Shown here one piece after another: positions 27,961-36,646 of a stretch of DNA of 48,637 nucleotides. Numbering within the stretch: the stretch's first letter is position 1; every line of letters starts with the position of its first letter. A model generated the notes under the pieces. That model was not told the origin of the DNA, searched no databases, and worked only from the letters and a program-made list of their open reading frames with translations. This DNA comes from a virus: positions 1 to 48,637 of IMG/VR virus record IMGVR_UViG_3300028027_000080, one strand, 5' to 3'. The translations under genes and the position numbers were made by a program.

Positions 27961-28197
27961 TTATTCGTCATCTTCTTCGTCTTCATCATCTTTTTCTGAT
28001 GTAATCATGTCAATTGCGTACTCGAGCATGCCGTGAGCTAGCCAGGGGGACATTGTGTCGCTTACAAAAAGACTTAGCTGTGAACCTACGTCATCGGCCA
28101 CTTCGGCAACAATTACAAAGTTGACAATTAATTTATCGGGAAGCGACTTGTGAACTAATTCGCGAAATATTTCGTTCATGTCTTCGCTATTTGCCAT
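27961..28197 (-). CDS. Small acidic protein (78 residues)
   Basis: Start at ATG 28195-28197 (MANSEDMNEIF...) chosen over the upstream ATG because GAGGAG lies 7 bases before it. The protein is helical with a mid-segment LIVNFVIVAEVADDVGSQLS and an extremely acidic tail (KDDEDEEDDE). Its acidic C-terminus could serve for binding basic partners or as a chaperone-like mask. Family unknown. It overlaps the coiled-coil gene upstream by 11 bases. Confidence 0.55.
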   Translation of the reverse strand: MANSEDMNEIFRELVHKSLPDKLIVNFVIVAEVADDVGSQLSLFVSDTMSPWLAHGMLEYAIDMITSEKDDEDEEDDE

Positions 28198-28501
28198 TAT
28201 TGTGCTCCTCAAGTATGCAGAGCCGTCCCATGACTTCTGTTATCTCTTTTTCTAGCACAACATTGCGCTCTTCACATATCTCTGTTTCTCGATGTAATTC
28301 ATCGACAAGAGTATGCAGGCGCTGTACTTCGGCATGAAGGTCGGCCACTATTCGACTATAGCCATCAAATATGGTTTGAATCTGCTCGGTGTTGTTAGTT
28401 ACATTCGTGCGCTTTTCTTCACTACGCTGCCCACGCATTATTGCGTACGTAGAAAGAAAGGCAGCAATAGCTGCTGCTATAGGAGACAGGATTTGTTCCA
28501 T
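28187..28501 (-). CDS. Membrane-anchored coiled-coil protein (104 residues)
   Basis: Residues about 5-22 (LSPIAAAIAAFLSTYAIMRG) form one membrane segment or signal anchor. They are followed by a long helix with heptad-like leucines and valines (IVADLHAEVQRLHTLVDELH, then VVLEKEITEVMGRL). The topology recalls inner-membrane spanins or the small membrane-plus-coil proteins of lysis and tail loci. In a Gram-positive host a spanin role would not be expected. It may be a baseplate-membrane or lysis-associated protein. Confidence 0.6.
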   Translation of the reverse strand: MEQILSPIAAAIAAFLSTYAIMRGQRSEEKRTNVTNNTEQIQTIFDGYSRIVADLHAEVQRLHTLVDELHRETEICEERNVVLEKEITEVMGRLCILEEHNNGK

Positions 28502-28503
28502 AG

Positions 28504-30519
28504 TTAGTATGTATAGTTTCTAGTTGCAGAGTAGAGAGTCCAGGTTTTTTGTTTTCCAGTTATGTATACCTTGACGCGAATTCTTTGGTCAGTAGGGGTT
28601 ACCTGGACGGTACCAATAGACCCCGCCCCACGAACCCTGATACGACCAGCTCCTGGATTTCCATAAGCAAGAGTCCATGCCATGGTTTTATCCTGAGTTG
28701 CGGTGCCTGAACTCGTACTCCATGGGGATTGGTTGCCTGCAACCGTTCCACCAGAAGTAGATGCGGATGTATCGGTGCCCGAAAAATCAACATGAAAACT
28801 TCTTGACGATGAAGCTATGTATATACCGCTAATTACAACCCATGCTTCGACACGTACAGAAGTGATTTTATACTGAGTGCCGCTATTGTCGCTCGTTCCT
28901 GGAAGCGAGTAGATACTTGTCTGCGTAAAGCTATTGCCGGTAACTTCAAATGTTCCAGTTTCTGCGGTGTAGTTTGCTTCAGCGCCCCAGTCGTAGAACA
29001 GGTATGAATCAACCCCGCCATAAGTACTAAGAGTTGCCAGTGTTGTGCTTCCACTATTTGCAGTACTATTTGTTCCGCCATATTCGTCTGTGGAGGTTGC
29101 GTAAATATAATAATTAGTACCCCCAGCAAGGCTTCCAAACGTTCCGGTCAGTGCTCCGGCTCCCCAAGCTGCACCCTTGAGATGTTCTACTGAACCCATC
29201 GATACTCCATCCGAAGAGCGAATACAGTAGACGGTTACTTTTGCCACTTCTGAAGTTAGGTAGGTAGACGGAGTAGCGAAAGAATAACTAAGAGAACGCA
29301 CTACAGCGGCTCCAGGCCATCCTGGGTCAGATGGGACATTGGCAGTAACGGAAGGAGCAGCAAGTGTTGGGGGAGTCCTGTCTGCGCCGGTAGTTACTTC
29401 AGAACGAGTAGACAATGGGCTAGAGAGAGAAAGAGTATTTAAAGTCTGCGTCCTAACAAAATATTTTGTTCCTGGATTTCTGCCAACATTAAAACTTCCA
29501 TCTGCCGTAAACGCGGCTGATGAGTCGGTTACATCAATTGTTTGAGAGGTGCCCGTGTAGTTATCGTTTGCGTCGTATAGGTATGCAATCACATGACTGA
29601 TTGTCGTAAAACCAGCAGGAACACTCGCCGTATAGTTGATTCTTCTGTTATGCAGCGTTAGGTCGGAAGAACTAATGGCCGATATGGATGGAGTAACGGG
29701 GGTTCTGGCTACGTTAAATGTTGTAGATGTTGCGGTGCTTGCTGGCCCCAAGTTTCCAATTGCGTCAGATACACAGTCTGTTGGTATAGACAACGTAAGC
29801 GTTCCACTTGTTGTGCTGTTAGCCGAAGACTCGGTAAGAGTAATTGAATAGGACGTTCCGGAGCCGGTAAACGAGCTCAATACCCACCCTGTTGATGTTC
29901 CGCCAATGGTGAATTCTGAAGACAGTAGCCCAGTTACAACTTCAGAAAATCTAAGCGTAAACACAACTGTAAACGCGGTAGCGGCAGACACAGAGGCAAA
30001 CTCGGCAACAGTTGGTTTAGTTACGTCTATCGAAAAAGTCTGAGACACGGTGGCGCTTCCGGTCCACGGGTTAATGCCTGATTCGTCCGTTACTCCAGTA
30101 GGAAGAACAGACAGTCTGACGTCGCCAGAAGTCTGAGTTCCACCCATGCTTATGTTTATTGCATAAGTTTTGTTATCAGGTGTCGTTATGGAACTTATAG
30201 ACCACGCCGTGCCAGGGTTTGAAGAAAACGTAACCATTGAATTATTCCACGAAGCAATAGTTTCACTAAACTCCAAAATGTAAGAAGCTGTTGTTTTAGT
30301 AGCTCCATATGTTCCGCCGCTTACAGTTCCAGAAAGTTCAAACCTTACAATCGTAGGAGCAATGGCGTCGTACGCATAAACTCTTTTCCATGCGCCGGCC
30401 TGACGAATGTATGCCTGGTTTATTCTTTTCCATGCGCCGCTTTTATAGACAAACGCTTGCTCAACTGTTTTCCAGGATGAGCCAATCCTTACGTAGGAGG
30501 GCTGTTCGGGGTAAGCCAT
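28504..30519 (-). CDS. Tail fibre / adhesin with bacterial Ig-like and FnIII domains
   Basis: 671 residues. N-terminus: three GxWK..-type units (GSSWKTVEQAFVYKSGAWKR, then INQAYIRQAGAWKRVYAY), as in baseplate-attachment modules. Two bacterial Ig-like domains of the SbsA/S-layer type follow (about 50-165, then 168-275: TFSIDVTKPTVAEF). FnIII-like domains lie at about 280-490. The C-terminal 160 residues (EAWVVISGIYIASSSRSFH, RIRVRGAGSIG, DQRIRVKVYITG) are paralogous to the end of the FnIII protein at 11037-12611. It is a long-shaft adhesin; the shared end may be the receptor-binding or trimerising tip. Confidence 0.8.
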   Translation of the reverse strand: MAYPEQPSYVRIGSSWKTVEQAFVYKSGAWKRINQAYIRQAGAWKRVYAYDAIAPTIVRFELSGTVSGGTYGATKTTASYILEFSETIASWNNSMVTFSSNPGTAWSISSITTPDNKTYAINISMGGTQTSGDVRLSVLPTGVTDESGINPWTGSATVSQTFSIDVTKPTVAEFASVSAATAFTVVFTLRFSEVVTGLLSSEFTIGGTSTGWVLSSFTGSGTSYSITLTESSANSTTSGTLTLSIPTDCVSDAIGNLGPASTATSTTFNVARTPVTPSISAISSSDLTLHNRRINYTASVPAGFTTISHVIAYLYDANDNYTGTSQTIDVTDSSAAFTADGSFNVGRNPGTKYFVRTQTLNTLSLSSPLSTRSEVTTGADRTPPTLAAPSVTANVPSDPGWPGAAVVRSLSYSFATPSTYLTSEVAKVTVYCIRSSDGVSMGSVEHLKGAAWGAGALTGTFGSLAGGTNYYIYATSTDEYGGTNSTANSGSTTLATLSTYGGVDSYLFYDWGAEANYTAETGTFEVTGNSFTQTSIYSLPGTSDNSGTQYKITSVRVEAWVVISGIYIASSSRSFHVDFSGTDTSASTSGGTVAGNQSPWSTSSGTATQDKTMAWTLAYGNPGAGRIRVRGAGSIGTVQVTPTDQRIRVKVYITGKQKTWTLYSATRNYTY

Positions 30520-30527
30520 TATTTAAC

Positions 30528-31352
30528 CTACGCCAAATATTGGAGGTATATGTCACCCTCGTTGGCTGTACCGCTAGGCGCTGCTGTTCCGTATGTAATT
30601 GCTCCACCACCAGAACCGGTGCCGTTATGATAAACACCAGGACCACCAGCTACTGTGGTATTTACCTTTGACTTAATTATTGAAGTGTTAGCAATCTTGT
30701 CTACAGTTACAGCGCCGTCGTTAATTTTTCCAGTCAAAATCGCATTGTCTCTAATGTGGTTTGTCGTAACTGCACGACTTGCGTCTGTAGAAACGCTGTC
30801 TGCTAGCTTGGCTGAAGTGACCGCATCATCGATTATTTTGTCTGTTGAAACAATAGAGTTGGCCAGCAATGCAGTGGCATTTATGGCTCCATTGGCTATG
30901 ACGTGTACGTGTCCAGCATCAGAAACGTTTCCGGATGAACCGATTGCCGCGGTTGTTCCAATAGCCTGAGGGGCTGTTACTCCAACGCTTAGCGAGTGTG
31001 CGTGGTCTTGTCTAGCAGCCAGCAGTGACGTCCCTACAACCGAAGACCCACCAGCAGTAACGGACGTGACTGCTGTGGCCATCTCGTTAATTTTTACCCA
31101 GCTACCGGCCGTAAAAGCACCAACCGACGTTACTGAGCCTGTATAGAAATAAAGAACAGACGTGGAAGTATTGTAAAAAAACGCCCCAACATATAAGGCC
31201 GAACCCTCTGGCGGAGCGCCGGCTCCAACAAGGAATTTTGCAGCGCTAGCGTCAATGGCAGCATGTGTGTCGTCAAAGTGCGTACGGGTGAGCTCATCGT
31301 CATCCGAGCTCCAGCGCGTCAATAGAAATCTTGGTGTTGTGCTTACAGCCAT
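30528..31352 (-). CDS. Tail fibre / baseplate-attached protein, 274 residues
   Basis: Residues 1-45 are helical (DDDELTRTHFDDTHAAIDAS). Then there is a 'GSALYVGAFFYNTSTSVLYF' strand region and a repetitive shaft of short repeats of the type NGAINATALLANSIVSTDKI / DDAVTSAKLADSVS, typical of triple-stranded beta-helical phage fibre shafts. The C-terminal segment has APSGTANEGDIYLQYLA. It sits first in the fibre array after the gpI-like gene, a usual place for the fibre anchored on the baseplate. Confidence 0.72.
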   Translation of the reverse strand: MAVSTTPRFLLTRWSSDDDELTRTHFDDTHAAIDASAAKFLVGAGAPPEGSALYVGAFFYNTSTSVLYFYTGSVTSVGAFTAGSWVKINEMATAVTSVTAGGSSVVGTSLLAARQDHAHSLSVGVTAPQAIGTTAAIGSSGNVSDAGHVHVIANGAINATALLANSIVSTDKIIDDAVTSAKLADSVSTDASRAVTTNHIRDNAILTGKINDGAVTVDKIANTSIIKSKVNTTVAGGPGVYHNGTGSGGGAITYGTAAPSGTANEGDIYLQYLA

Positions 31353-31355
31353 TTT

Positions 31356-32780
31356 TTATACATCCGCTAGAATTACATGGTTTACTTCAATACCGATTGG
31401 TTTTGATATTTGTATGGCGGCTCTGACTAGCTCGCTTGTTCCACCAACATTTGTAGCATCAGGAGTATCGCCAATATAAGTATACAATGTCACCGAGAAC
31501 CGGTTAGTACCTGACGGATTTTTGTCGATTAGAACATATTTATTGTTATCTAAGAAAAATTTAACTGTTTCTGTAATTGCTTCTTCAGTGCCAGCCCTAA
31601 AACCTATATAACCAGTAGATATTGCATATCTAAGATATTCAATTAATTTTGAAAAACTGGGAGAGTATGTCTCTATTTCGCTCCACGACACACCATTAGG
31701 TGGGGCGTCAGTATCCACCAAATCAATAATTTGTCCCCACGTTCCAGGAACTCCCGACCACGCCGTGGACGTCGGCTTAACTGCGTCGCGCTGAATTCCC
31801 ACAAACTGACTTAACCACAAAAGACTAGACAAAGGTGCAACTTCGACATTTACTAGTTTACTTTTTGATGAGTCGTCATCTTCAGAGGCCCCACTCATTA
31901 CGTCCATGTATGCCCAGTTGTTGACAAATTCGTCGGCTAGTTCTGAGTGATGCGTTAAGACGTCAACCAGCCTACCTAGCGGCCTATCAAGACGGTTGTC
32001 TATAGAGTCGTTTGAAACAATTACGTCTGGCAGGGTCCAGTACAAGGCGTTGTGTCCAATATTGTTCCTGGCGAAACCGTACCTAGTTGTTAGTGAAGGA
32101 TATGTTAAATACGTTTTTGCCGCCGCTGGTGAAATACCCGAGGTGTCGTAAACAACCTCTATAAAGATTCCAAGATTTCTAGATAACGTAACTGCAGGAA
32201 GTGTATGCCAGTCAGTTCTCAGTACTGTCCATTTGTTGCTTGTCAAAAACCCCATACCATCAACGTCGTACGGGGACTTTTTGATGTTTATTGACGTAAG
32301 CGTGCCGACAAGGCCATTATTTTCTACTCTGTTATTAAAAAATGTGGCTAAGTCTTTTTCTCCCGAAGTGTAAGGCCAGCTACCTAAAGCCCCCTCGTGT
32401 GGAAAATTGTTTGTCCACTGCATAAACCACGAACCCAGTTCACTATCGTCGTCGTGAAAAACATCAGAACTAGTCTCATAAACAACTATATTTACAGTCG
32501 CTGCATCATTTATTTGCGCAAAAGCAGTAAAAGCGGTCTGGCGTCCATCAAATGCTTGGTCATACGAAACAGAGTTGGTGCCTAGCCACACCCGCGGACG
32601 ATAAGCACTAGAATATGTATAGTCTGGGTGAAGTTGAACGGTTTTTTTGCCAGGGTAATAAAGCGACAAGTCTGACTCCCCCAAGTCAATTGGGTGAGTG
32701 TCCGGCGTATCCCAACTAGTGAGAACCCCGTTTAGAGCAGCGAGCGACTTAAGTTTATCTGATAATAAATCACGAACCAT
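31356..32780 (-). CDS. Baseplate wedge protein, gpI-like (phage tail protein I)
   Basis: 474 residues. The middle (about 285-370) has SLLWLSQFVGIQRDAV, followed by W-rich region and later AGTEEAITETVKFFLD, the layout of tail protein I ('..LpwLa..lg...W...', then 'RGT..ai...v..'). The N-terminal region carries an additional Trp-rich domain, making it longer than the P2 gpI type. The protein links the baseplate wedge to fibres. Overlaps gpJ-like gene by 11 bases at its start. It lies in the canonical J - I order. Confidence 0.72.
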   Translation of the reverse strand: MVRDLLSDKLKSLAALNGVLTSWDTPDTHPIDLGESDLSLYYPGKKTVQLHPDYTYSSAYRPRVWLGTNSVSYDQAFDGRQTAFTAFAQINDAATVNIVVYETSSDVFHDDDSELGSWFMQWTNNFPHEGALGSWPYTSGEKDLATFFNNRVENNGLVGTLTSINIKKSPYDVDGMGFLTSNKWTVLRTDWHTLPAVTLSRNLGIFIEVVYDTSGISPAAAKTYLTYPSLTTRYGFARNNIGHNALYWTLPDVIVSNDSIDNRLDRPLGRLVDVLTHHSELADEFVNNWAYMDVMSGASEDDDSSKSKLVNVEVAPLSSLLWLSQFVGIQRDAVKPTSTAWSGVPGTWGQIIDLVDTDAPPNGVSWSEIETYSPSFSKLIEYLRYAISTGYIGFRAGTEEAITETVKFFLDNNKYVLIDKNPSGTNRFSVTLYTYIGDTPDATNVGGTSELVRAAIQISKPIGIEVNHVILADV

Positions 32781-34377
32781 ATATGCTCACGTTTGCCGTG
32801 ACGCTCGGCATGCTTCCTGCAAACAGGAACTGCAAATACTGAGGATTTACTGGGTTTCCTGGGTCGGTCACGGCCATCAGCGAGTTATTGAAGTAGGTGC
32901 TTCCAGTCACTGCAGTGACGGTTCCAGCACCATAGGATGGAAGATTAATAGTCACCGAAACAACCCGCTTAACGCCGGTTACTTCTGATGTTTTTACAAC
33001 AAACTCGTCTCTATAAAGATATTCACTCCAGTTACCGTAATATTCAGGACTGAAAGATGAATTTAAATAATCCGTAACGTCAGCCAAAACACTAGATGCT
33101 ACATATCCTGGAAGCACCTCTATTTCTACTTCAACATAAACCTCGACCGGCATCACTGTGTGAATAAAAGCATCAATACCAACAGGTGTTCTAGTAGAAA
33201 TATCGTCGTAAATTGCCTGTTTTGTTTCGAAAGTAATAGGTTGACCCTCCACTCCCCATGTAAAAATTACATACATGCCGCGAGCATCTGGAGTTCTAAG
33301 AGCTGGCGCTGTTCCGTCCAGAAGCGCGTAGGTTAGGCCTCCAACCAATTGAACCATTGTCTCGCCAAGGTTTGCAGAAGCTGCTGGGGAAGTGACCCCA
33401 ATGCCGGAAATGGATACTGTCTTTGCAATAGAGTCGAAGTTTGTTATTTCGGCACCAAAACCCATTGCTCCAGATGGAAATACTTCTTTTGTAACCTCAG
33501 CGCTGCCATACATTTGTTGCGTGGTTACCCATACTGTTTCGCCGTCAATATCTAAACCTAAGCCGTCATTGAAAGAAAACAGCTGGTTATCTTCAGTTGA
33601 GCAATCGATAACAACATCAAGAAAACCGCCAAAAGTTGTTGCTGATGTTGTGGTTGTTGAAACTGGAGAAGTGGAAGAACCGTAGGCAAGGTCGTAAACC
33701 TTACATCTCGTTACCCCTGCGTATGTTGACAAGATATACGCCTCAATCTGTGCTGCAGTGCAGAGAGAGTTACTTAATGAGTTCAAATAGGTAACGCCGC
33801 GTGTCAAATACTCGATATCCGACTCTGCTGTTGCTGCTGACGACGGAACCGAAGTAGTAACACACGTGAATAACTCAGAAGACGGCTGAGTTATGGTAAG
33901 CGAGGTTCCTATAGGTATGGACGGAAGCGGTCCAAGAGCCAACGATTCAAGAGTTACGTTTACGGTATTTGAACCGACTGCCGCGCTGGCTGTTTGTAAA
34001 ACAAAAAATGGATACTGAACAGGTTCTCCATCATTGTCCGTATCGTAAGAAACGCTGGTTCCTTCCAAAACAGTCCCACCAGGTGTCAAGATGGTGAATG
34101 AAGCATTTATGGTTGATACTCCATCCTCTCTCCGTTCTAGGCCCAAAAGTCGCAAAACGCCCTCAATTGTGCCATTGGGTATTCTATTTGCCGCAGCTAT
34201 ATATAAAGAGTTGATAAGAGAAAACGACTGAAGAAGAGCATCTTCAACAGAACCAGCGCGGGGTTCAAATTCAGGGAGGGCAGTTCTTGTGTAATCTAAG
34301 GCAGCGGCATAGAGCTCTTCCGGCTGAAGGTCGTTTACCGTTAGGTCAATATATTCTGAAAAGTCTGGTGATGCCAT
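32770..34377 (-). CDS. Baseplate J-like protein (wedge)
   Basis: 535 residues. Contains the family's N-terminal helical part with DALLQSFSLINSLYIAAANR and the LRLLGLERREDGVSTIN segment, followed by a beta region (GTVLEGTSVSYDTDN) and ESDIEYLTRGVTYLNSLSNS with the AAQIEAYILSTYAGVTRCKV 'gpJ' helix-strand. These are hallmarks of P2 gpJ/Mu gp47/T4 gp6 baseplate wedge proteins, which form the ring whose change triggers sheath contraction. A TATACT box lies 7 bases before the ATG. Confidence 0.88.
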   Translation of the reverse strand: MASPDFSEYIDLTVNDLQPEELYAAALDYTRTALPEFEPRAGSVEDALLQSFSLINSLYIAAANRIPNGTIEGVLRLLGLERREDGVSTINASFTILTPGGTVLEGTSVSYDTDNDGEPVQYPFFVLQTASAAVGSNTVNVTLESLALGPLPSIPIGTSLTITQPSSELFTCVTTSVPSSAATAESDIEYLTRGVTYLNSLSNSLCTAAQIEAYILSTYAGVTRCKVYDLAYGSSTSPVSTTTTSATTFGGFLDVVIDCSTEDNQLFSFNDGLGLDIDGETVWVTTQQMYGSAEVTKEVFPSGAMGFGAEITNFDSIAKTVSISGIGVTSPAASANLGETMVQLVGGLTYALLDGTAPALRTPDARGMYVIFTWGVEGQPITFETKQAIYDDISTRTPVGIDAFIHTVMPVEVYVEVEIEVLPGYVASSVLADVTDYLNSSFSPEYYGNWSEYLYRDEFVVKTSEVTGVKRVVSVTINLPSYGAGTVTAVTGSTYFNNSLMAVTDPGNPVNPQYLQFLFAGSMPSVTANVSIYGS

Positions 34378-34382
34378 GGTCC

Positions 34383-34676
34383 CTAGTATACGTAAGAAAG
34401 GTTTACTGAATAAGATGAGGTGTTTTCATTTTTGGAAATGGCCAAATCTGTAACTGTTATTTCTGGAAAGTAAAATGCAATAGTTTGCCTTATTGCAGCT
34501 TCGGACGGGTCGCTAAAGGTCATATTCCTAGTTCCAAAATCAAGCTGTAGAGCAAGTTCTCCGGGAGCAATTTGTAACGCCAAGGCAATCAATTGATTGT
34601 AATAGGCATCAGTCCCCTCATCTAAGGAAGCTATGTGGTTGTCCGTAAACCGTACAGGAAAAGCAAGTGTGTCCAT
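34383..34676 (-). CDS. Baseplate wedge protein, gp25/W-like
   Basis: 97 residues matching the small gp25/gpW wedge family: MDTLAFPVRFTDNHIASLDE, LIALALQIAPGELALQLDFG (the conserved 'l.l.PGE.......fG' turn) and AIRQTIAFYFPEITVTDLAI. These form part of the inner baseplate wedge beside gpJ. Ends 5 bases before gpJ, consistent with the canonical W-J-I order. It begins by overlapping the stop of the gene upstream (TAATG). Confidence 0.82.
   Translation of the reverse strand: MDTLAFPVRFTDNHIASLDEGTDAYYNQLIALALQIAPGELALQLDFGTRNMTFSDPSEAAIRQTIAFYFPEITVTDLAISKNENTSSYSVNLSYVY
34385..34390 (-). promoter_or_regulatory. TATACT box 7 bases before baseplate J start
   Basis: Minus strand: GTATACTAGGGACCATGG. 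The -10-like hexamer stands 7 bases before the ATG, exactly as for fibres A and B. AGGG in the spacer may instead be an ordinary ribosome binding site, so the reading as a leaderless promoter is only suggestive. Confidence 0.3.
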
Positions 34677-34996
34677 TAGTCAAAAACCCTTGCTTCCAGT
34701 ATGTTTTCAATATCTACGTTCAGTACGTTCTTTTTTGCAATAACTACAATATGGTCATACCTGCCATCAATATAGCTACATAAAACATTTTCCCCGACTT
34801 GTGGAAACTCACAATAAACATCACATGGGCCAAATTCTATTACTGAGTTAAGTTTTGGTATTTGTAAAATAACCTGGGAACCTACAATTCTAGTTATGAT
34901 TCCAACATAGGTCGCGGCAGGGTTTGATAGGCGCGACGAACCTTTGGCAGAATTCGTATATGTTGAATTATTGATAGCAATATTTGCAATAGACAT
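34676..34996 (-). CDS. Baseplate/spike-associated OB-like protein
   Basis: A 106-residue protein. After a polar 25-residue N-terminus, the beta segment AATYVGIITRIVGSQVILQI and VGENVLCSYIDGRYDHIVVI read like an OB-fold as in spike (gpV-like) N-domains and in small hub-associated proteins. It lacks the long beta-helix of a full spike, so it may be the spike base or a hub adapter. It lies between hub and W-like genes, where the spike usually is. Confidence 0.6.
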   Translation of the reverse strand: MSIANIAINNSTYTNSAKGSSRLSNPAATYVGIITRIVGSQVILQIPKLNSVIEFGPCDVYCEFPQVGENVLCSYIDGRYDHIVVIAKKNVLNVDIENILEARVFD

Positions 34997-35002
34997 GAGT
35001 AC

Positions 35003-36646
35003 CTACGGAACGTCTTTTTGATTGACTGGTTTTTCGGGAGTTCTAAAAGAAATTTCTACAGGGTCATTTGTTCCCTCTGAAAATGAAACTTCAGTTACTA
35101 TGTATCCACCCTGAAACAGTGTTGGCTTAGGTCCAATAATAACAGTCTGACCCGGCCTAATGAGGCAACCGTTCGGTTTAGCTACAACAATTCTGCCATC
35201 ACCCTCAAGCGGGTCATTCTCTGATTGTCTTATGGTTGGATATTCCAGCACTGTAAATTTTTGAGCATCGGCAGGTATGGTTCCGCCAGGATTATAGTAA
35301 AGACGACAGTATTTTTTTACTGACGGCTCTTTCTTGGATGAGTACAATTTCTCCTGCTGAGCAGATAAGGCGACGGCATAAACTGTGGCGTCTTTGGGGT
35401 TAGAAAATTTTCCTAGATGTTGACCAGTTTTTTTATAGTAGCTAATAGCGTCTTTGTCGCTTACAATAATTCCTTTGCCGTCCTGTTTTTTAATTACGGT
35501 AGGAATTAAAACCGTTAACTTTCCTTCGCCAATGCTTATTGAGCGAATAGTGCTAATTGAACCATTGGTGTTTTTAACAATGGGCCTGCTGTTTAAATCA
35601 ATATTACCTTTAACAACAATTCCTTTAGCCGTCTTAAGCTGCGTGCTGACGATTAATTTTGAATCTATTCCATATTTCCACATGAGCCATTTTTGCGACC
35701 CATACACCATCACCCCATCCATTACATAAAGTACAAACTCGTCTTGATTAGCTGCGCTCTGCAGAACCGACCATACGCTTTCGTCAGAGTTGGCTCCGTT
35801 TCCTTTATTGATAGTTTGTGTTTTGTTCGATTTTTCAGCGACCAGTTCAATGCCAAATTCCCTAGCGACATTAACCGCATATTCATAAGCAGAACTTCCG
35901 GATATTGAGTCAGGTTTTTTGTTTCTTTTCATTGCTTGAACAGCAGCATCCCATGCTGTAACCGTTACTTGTGGCGAGCTTGCAGGTCCTTGACCGACTT
36001 CAACAACCCCTATTTCATACATGCATCCTCTGTACAGAAGTTTTCTGCGAGCCGCAAAAAGATTATTTTCCATCATTAAATAGTCTCTATCTATGACTGT
36101 AAATTGAATTTGGTTAGCTCCGTCTATTGAGTAACTCAAGTTAAGAGACGTAACATAGGGGCCGAATTGAGAAACTTCAGAAAGTGATTTTTTTTGCAGG
36201 TTTGTAGCAAAATATGATTCGAGCGCTTTTTTGTAGGCTTGCGCATTTCTTTCTATCGCAAATTTGCCAAAATGCTTACCGTCACTTTTGTATTTTTTTA
36301 AAGCTTCTGATTTAGAGATAGGCTTGCCGCTTTTGGATGACGAACCAGGAATAAGAACCCATAAATTTTTATCTTTTATTAGGTACACAGAAACAGAAAC
36401 GAGGGTTTTATTAACCATATAAGAAACTATTGTGGTTTCTAAAAAAATAGTTCCTTCAACCGTAGGTACGTTTGGTTTCTTAAATGCGCTAGGCTTATTG
36501 AACAACTGAATAATAGAGCCGAGACCATATTTTTGAAATGCAGCATTATTTCTTAACCTGTCAGTGTCGTAAATGCTTGAATCCCCTTTGGAAAAATCTA
36601 ATTCTAAAGATAGAAAAAAATCTTCCGGGCTCAGTATGGTAGACAT
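35003..36646 (-). CDS. Baseplate hub protein (gpD / XkdQ-like) with two inserted repeat modules
   Basis: 547 residues. The hub signature region runs from about 163: YVTSLNLSYSIDGANQIQFT, LLYRGCMYEIGVVEVGQG, AWDAAVQAMKRNK, AYEYAVNVAREFGIELV and ESVWSVLQSAANQDEFVLYV, ending with a beta domain (VIIGPKPTLFQGGYIVTEV). This matches the gpD/XkdQ class that joins tail tube to spike. It is unusual in carrying two copies of a small module with the motif Y..TG.H.GKF...A..Y...L (about 111-150: KKYKSDGKHFGKF; about 397-436: SYYKKTGQHLGKF). A beta strand 'VLIP' precedes each copy. Confidence 0.8.
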   Translation of the reverse strand: MSTILSPEDFFLSLELDFSKGDSSIYDTDRLRNNAAFQKYGLGSIIQLFNKPSAFKKPNVPTVEGTIFLETTIVSYMVNKTLVSVSVYLIKDKNLWVLIPGSSSKSGKPISKSEALKKYKSDGKHFGKFAIERNAQAYKKALESYFATNLQKKSLSEVSQFGPYVTSLNLSYSIDGANQIQFTVIDRDYLMMENNLFAARRKLLYRGCMYEIGVVEVGQGPASSPQVTVTAWDAAVQAMKRNKKPDSISGSSAYEYAVNVAREFGIELVAEKSNKTQTINKGNGANSDESVWSVLQSAANQDEFVLYVMDGVMVYGSQKWLMWKYGIDSKLIVSTQLKTAKGIVVKGNIDLNSRPIVKNTNGSISTIRSISIGEGKLTVLIPTVIKKQDGKGIIVSDKDAISYYKKTGQHLGKFSNPKDATVYAVALSAQQEKLYSSKKEPSVKKYCRLYYNPGGTIPADAQKFTVLEYPTIRQSENDPLEGDGRIVVAKPNGCLIRPGQTVIIGPKPTLFQGGYIVTEVSFSEGTNDPVEISFRTPEKPVNQKDVP

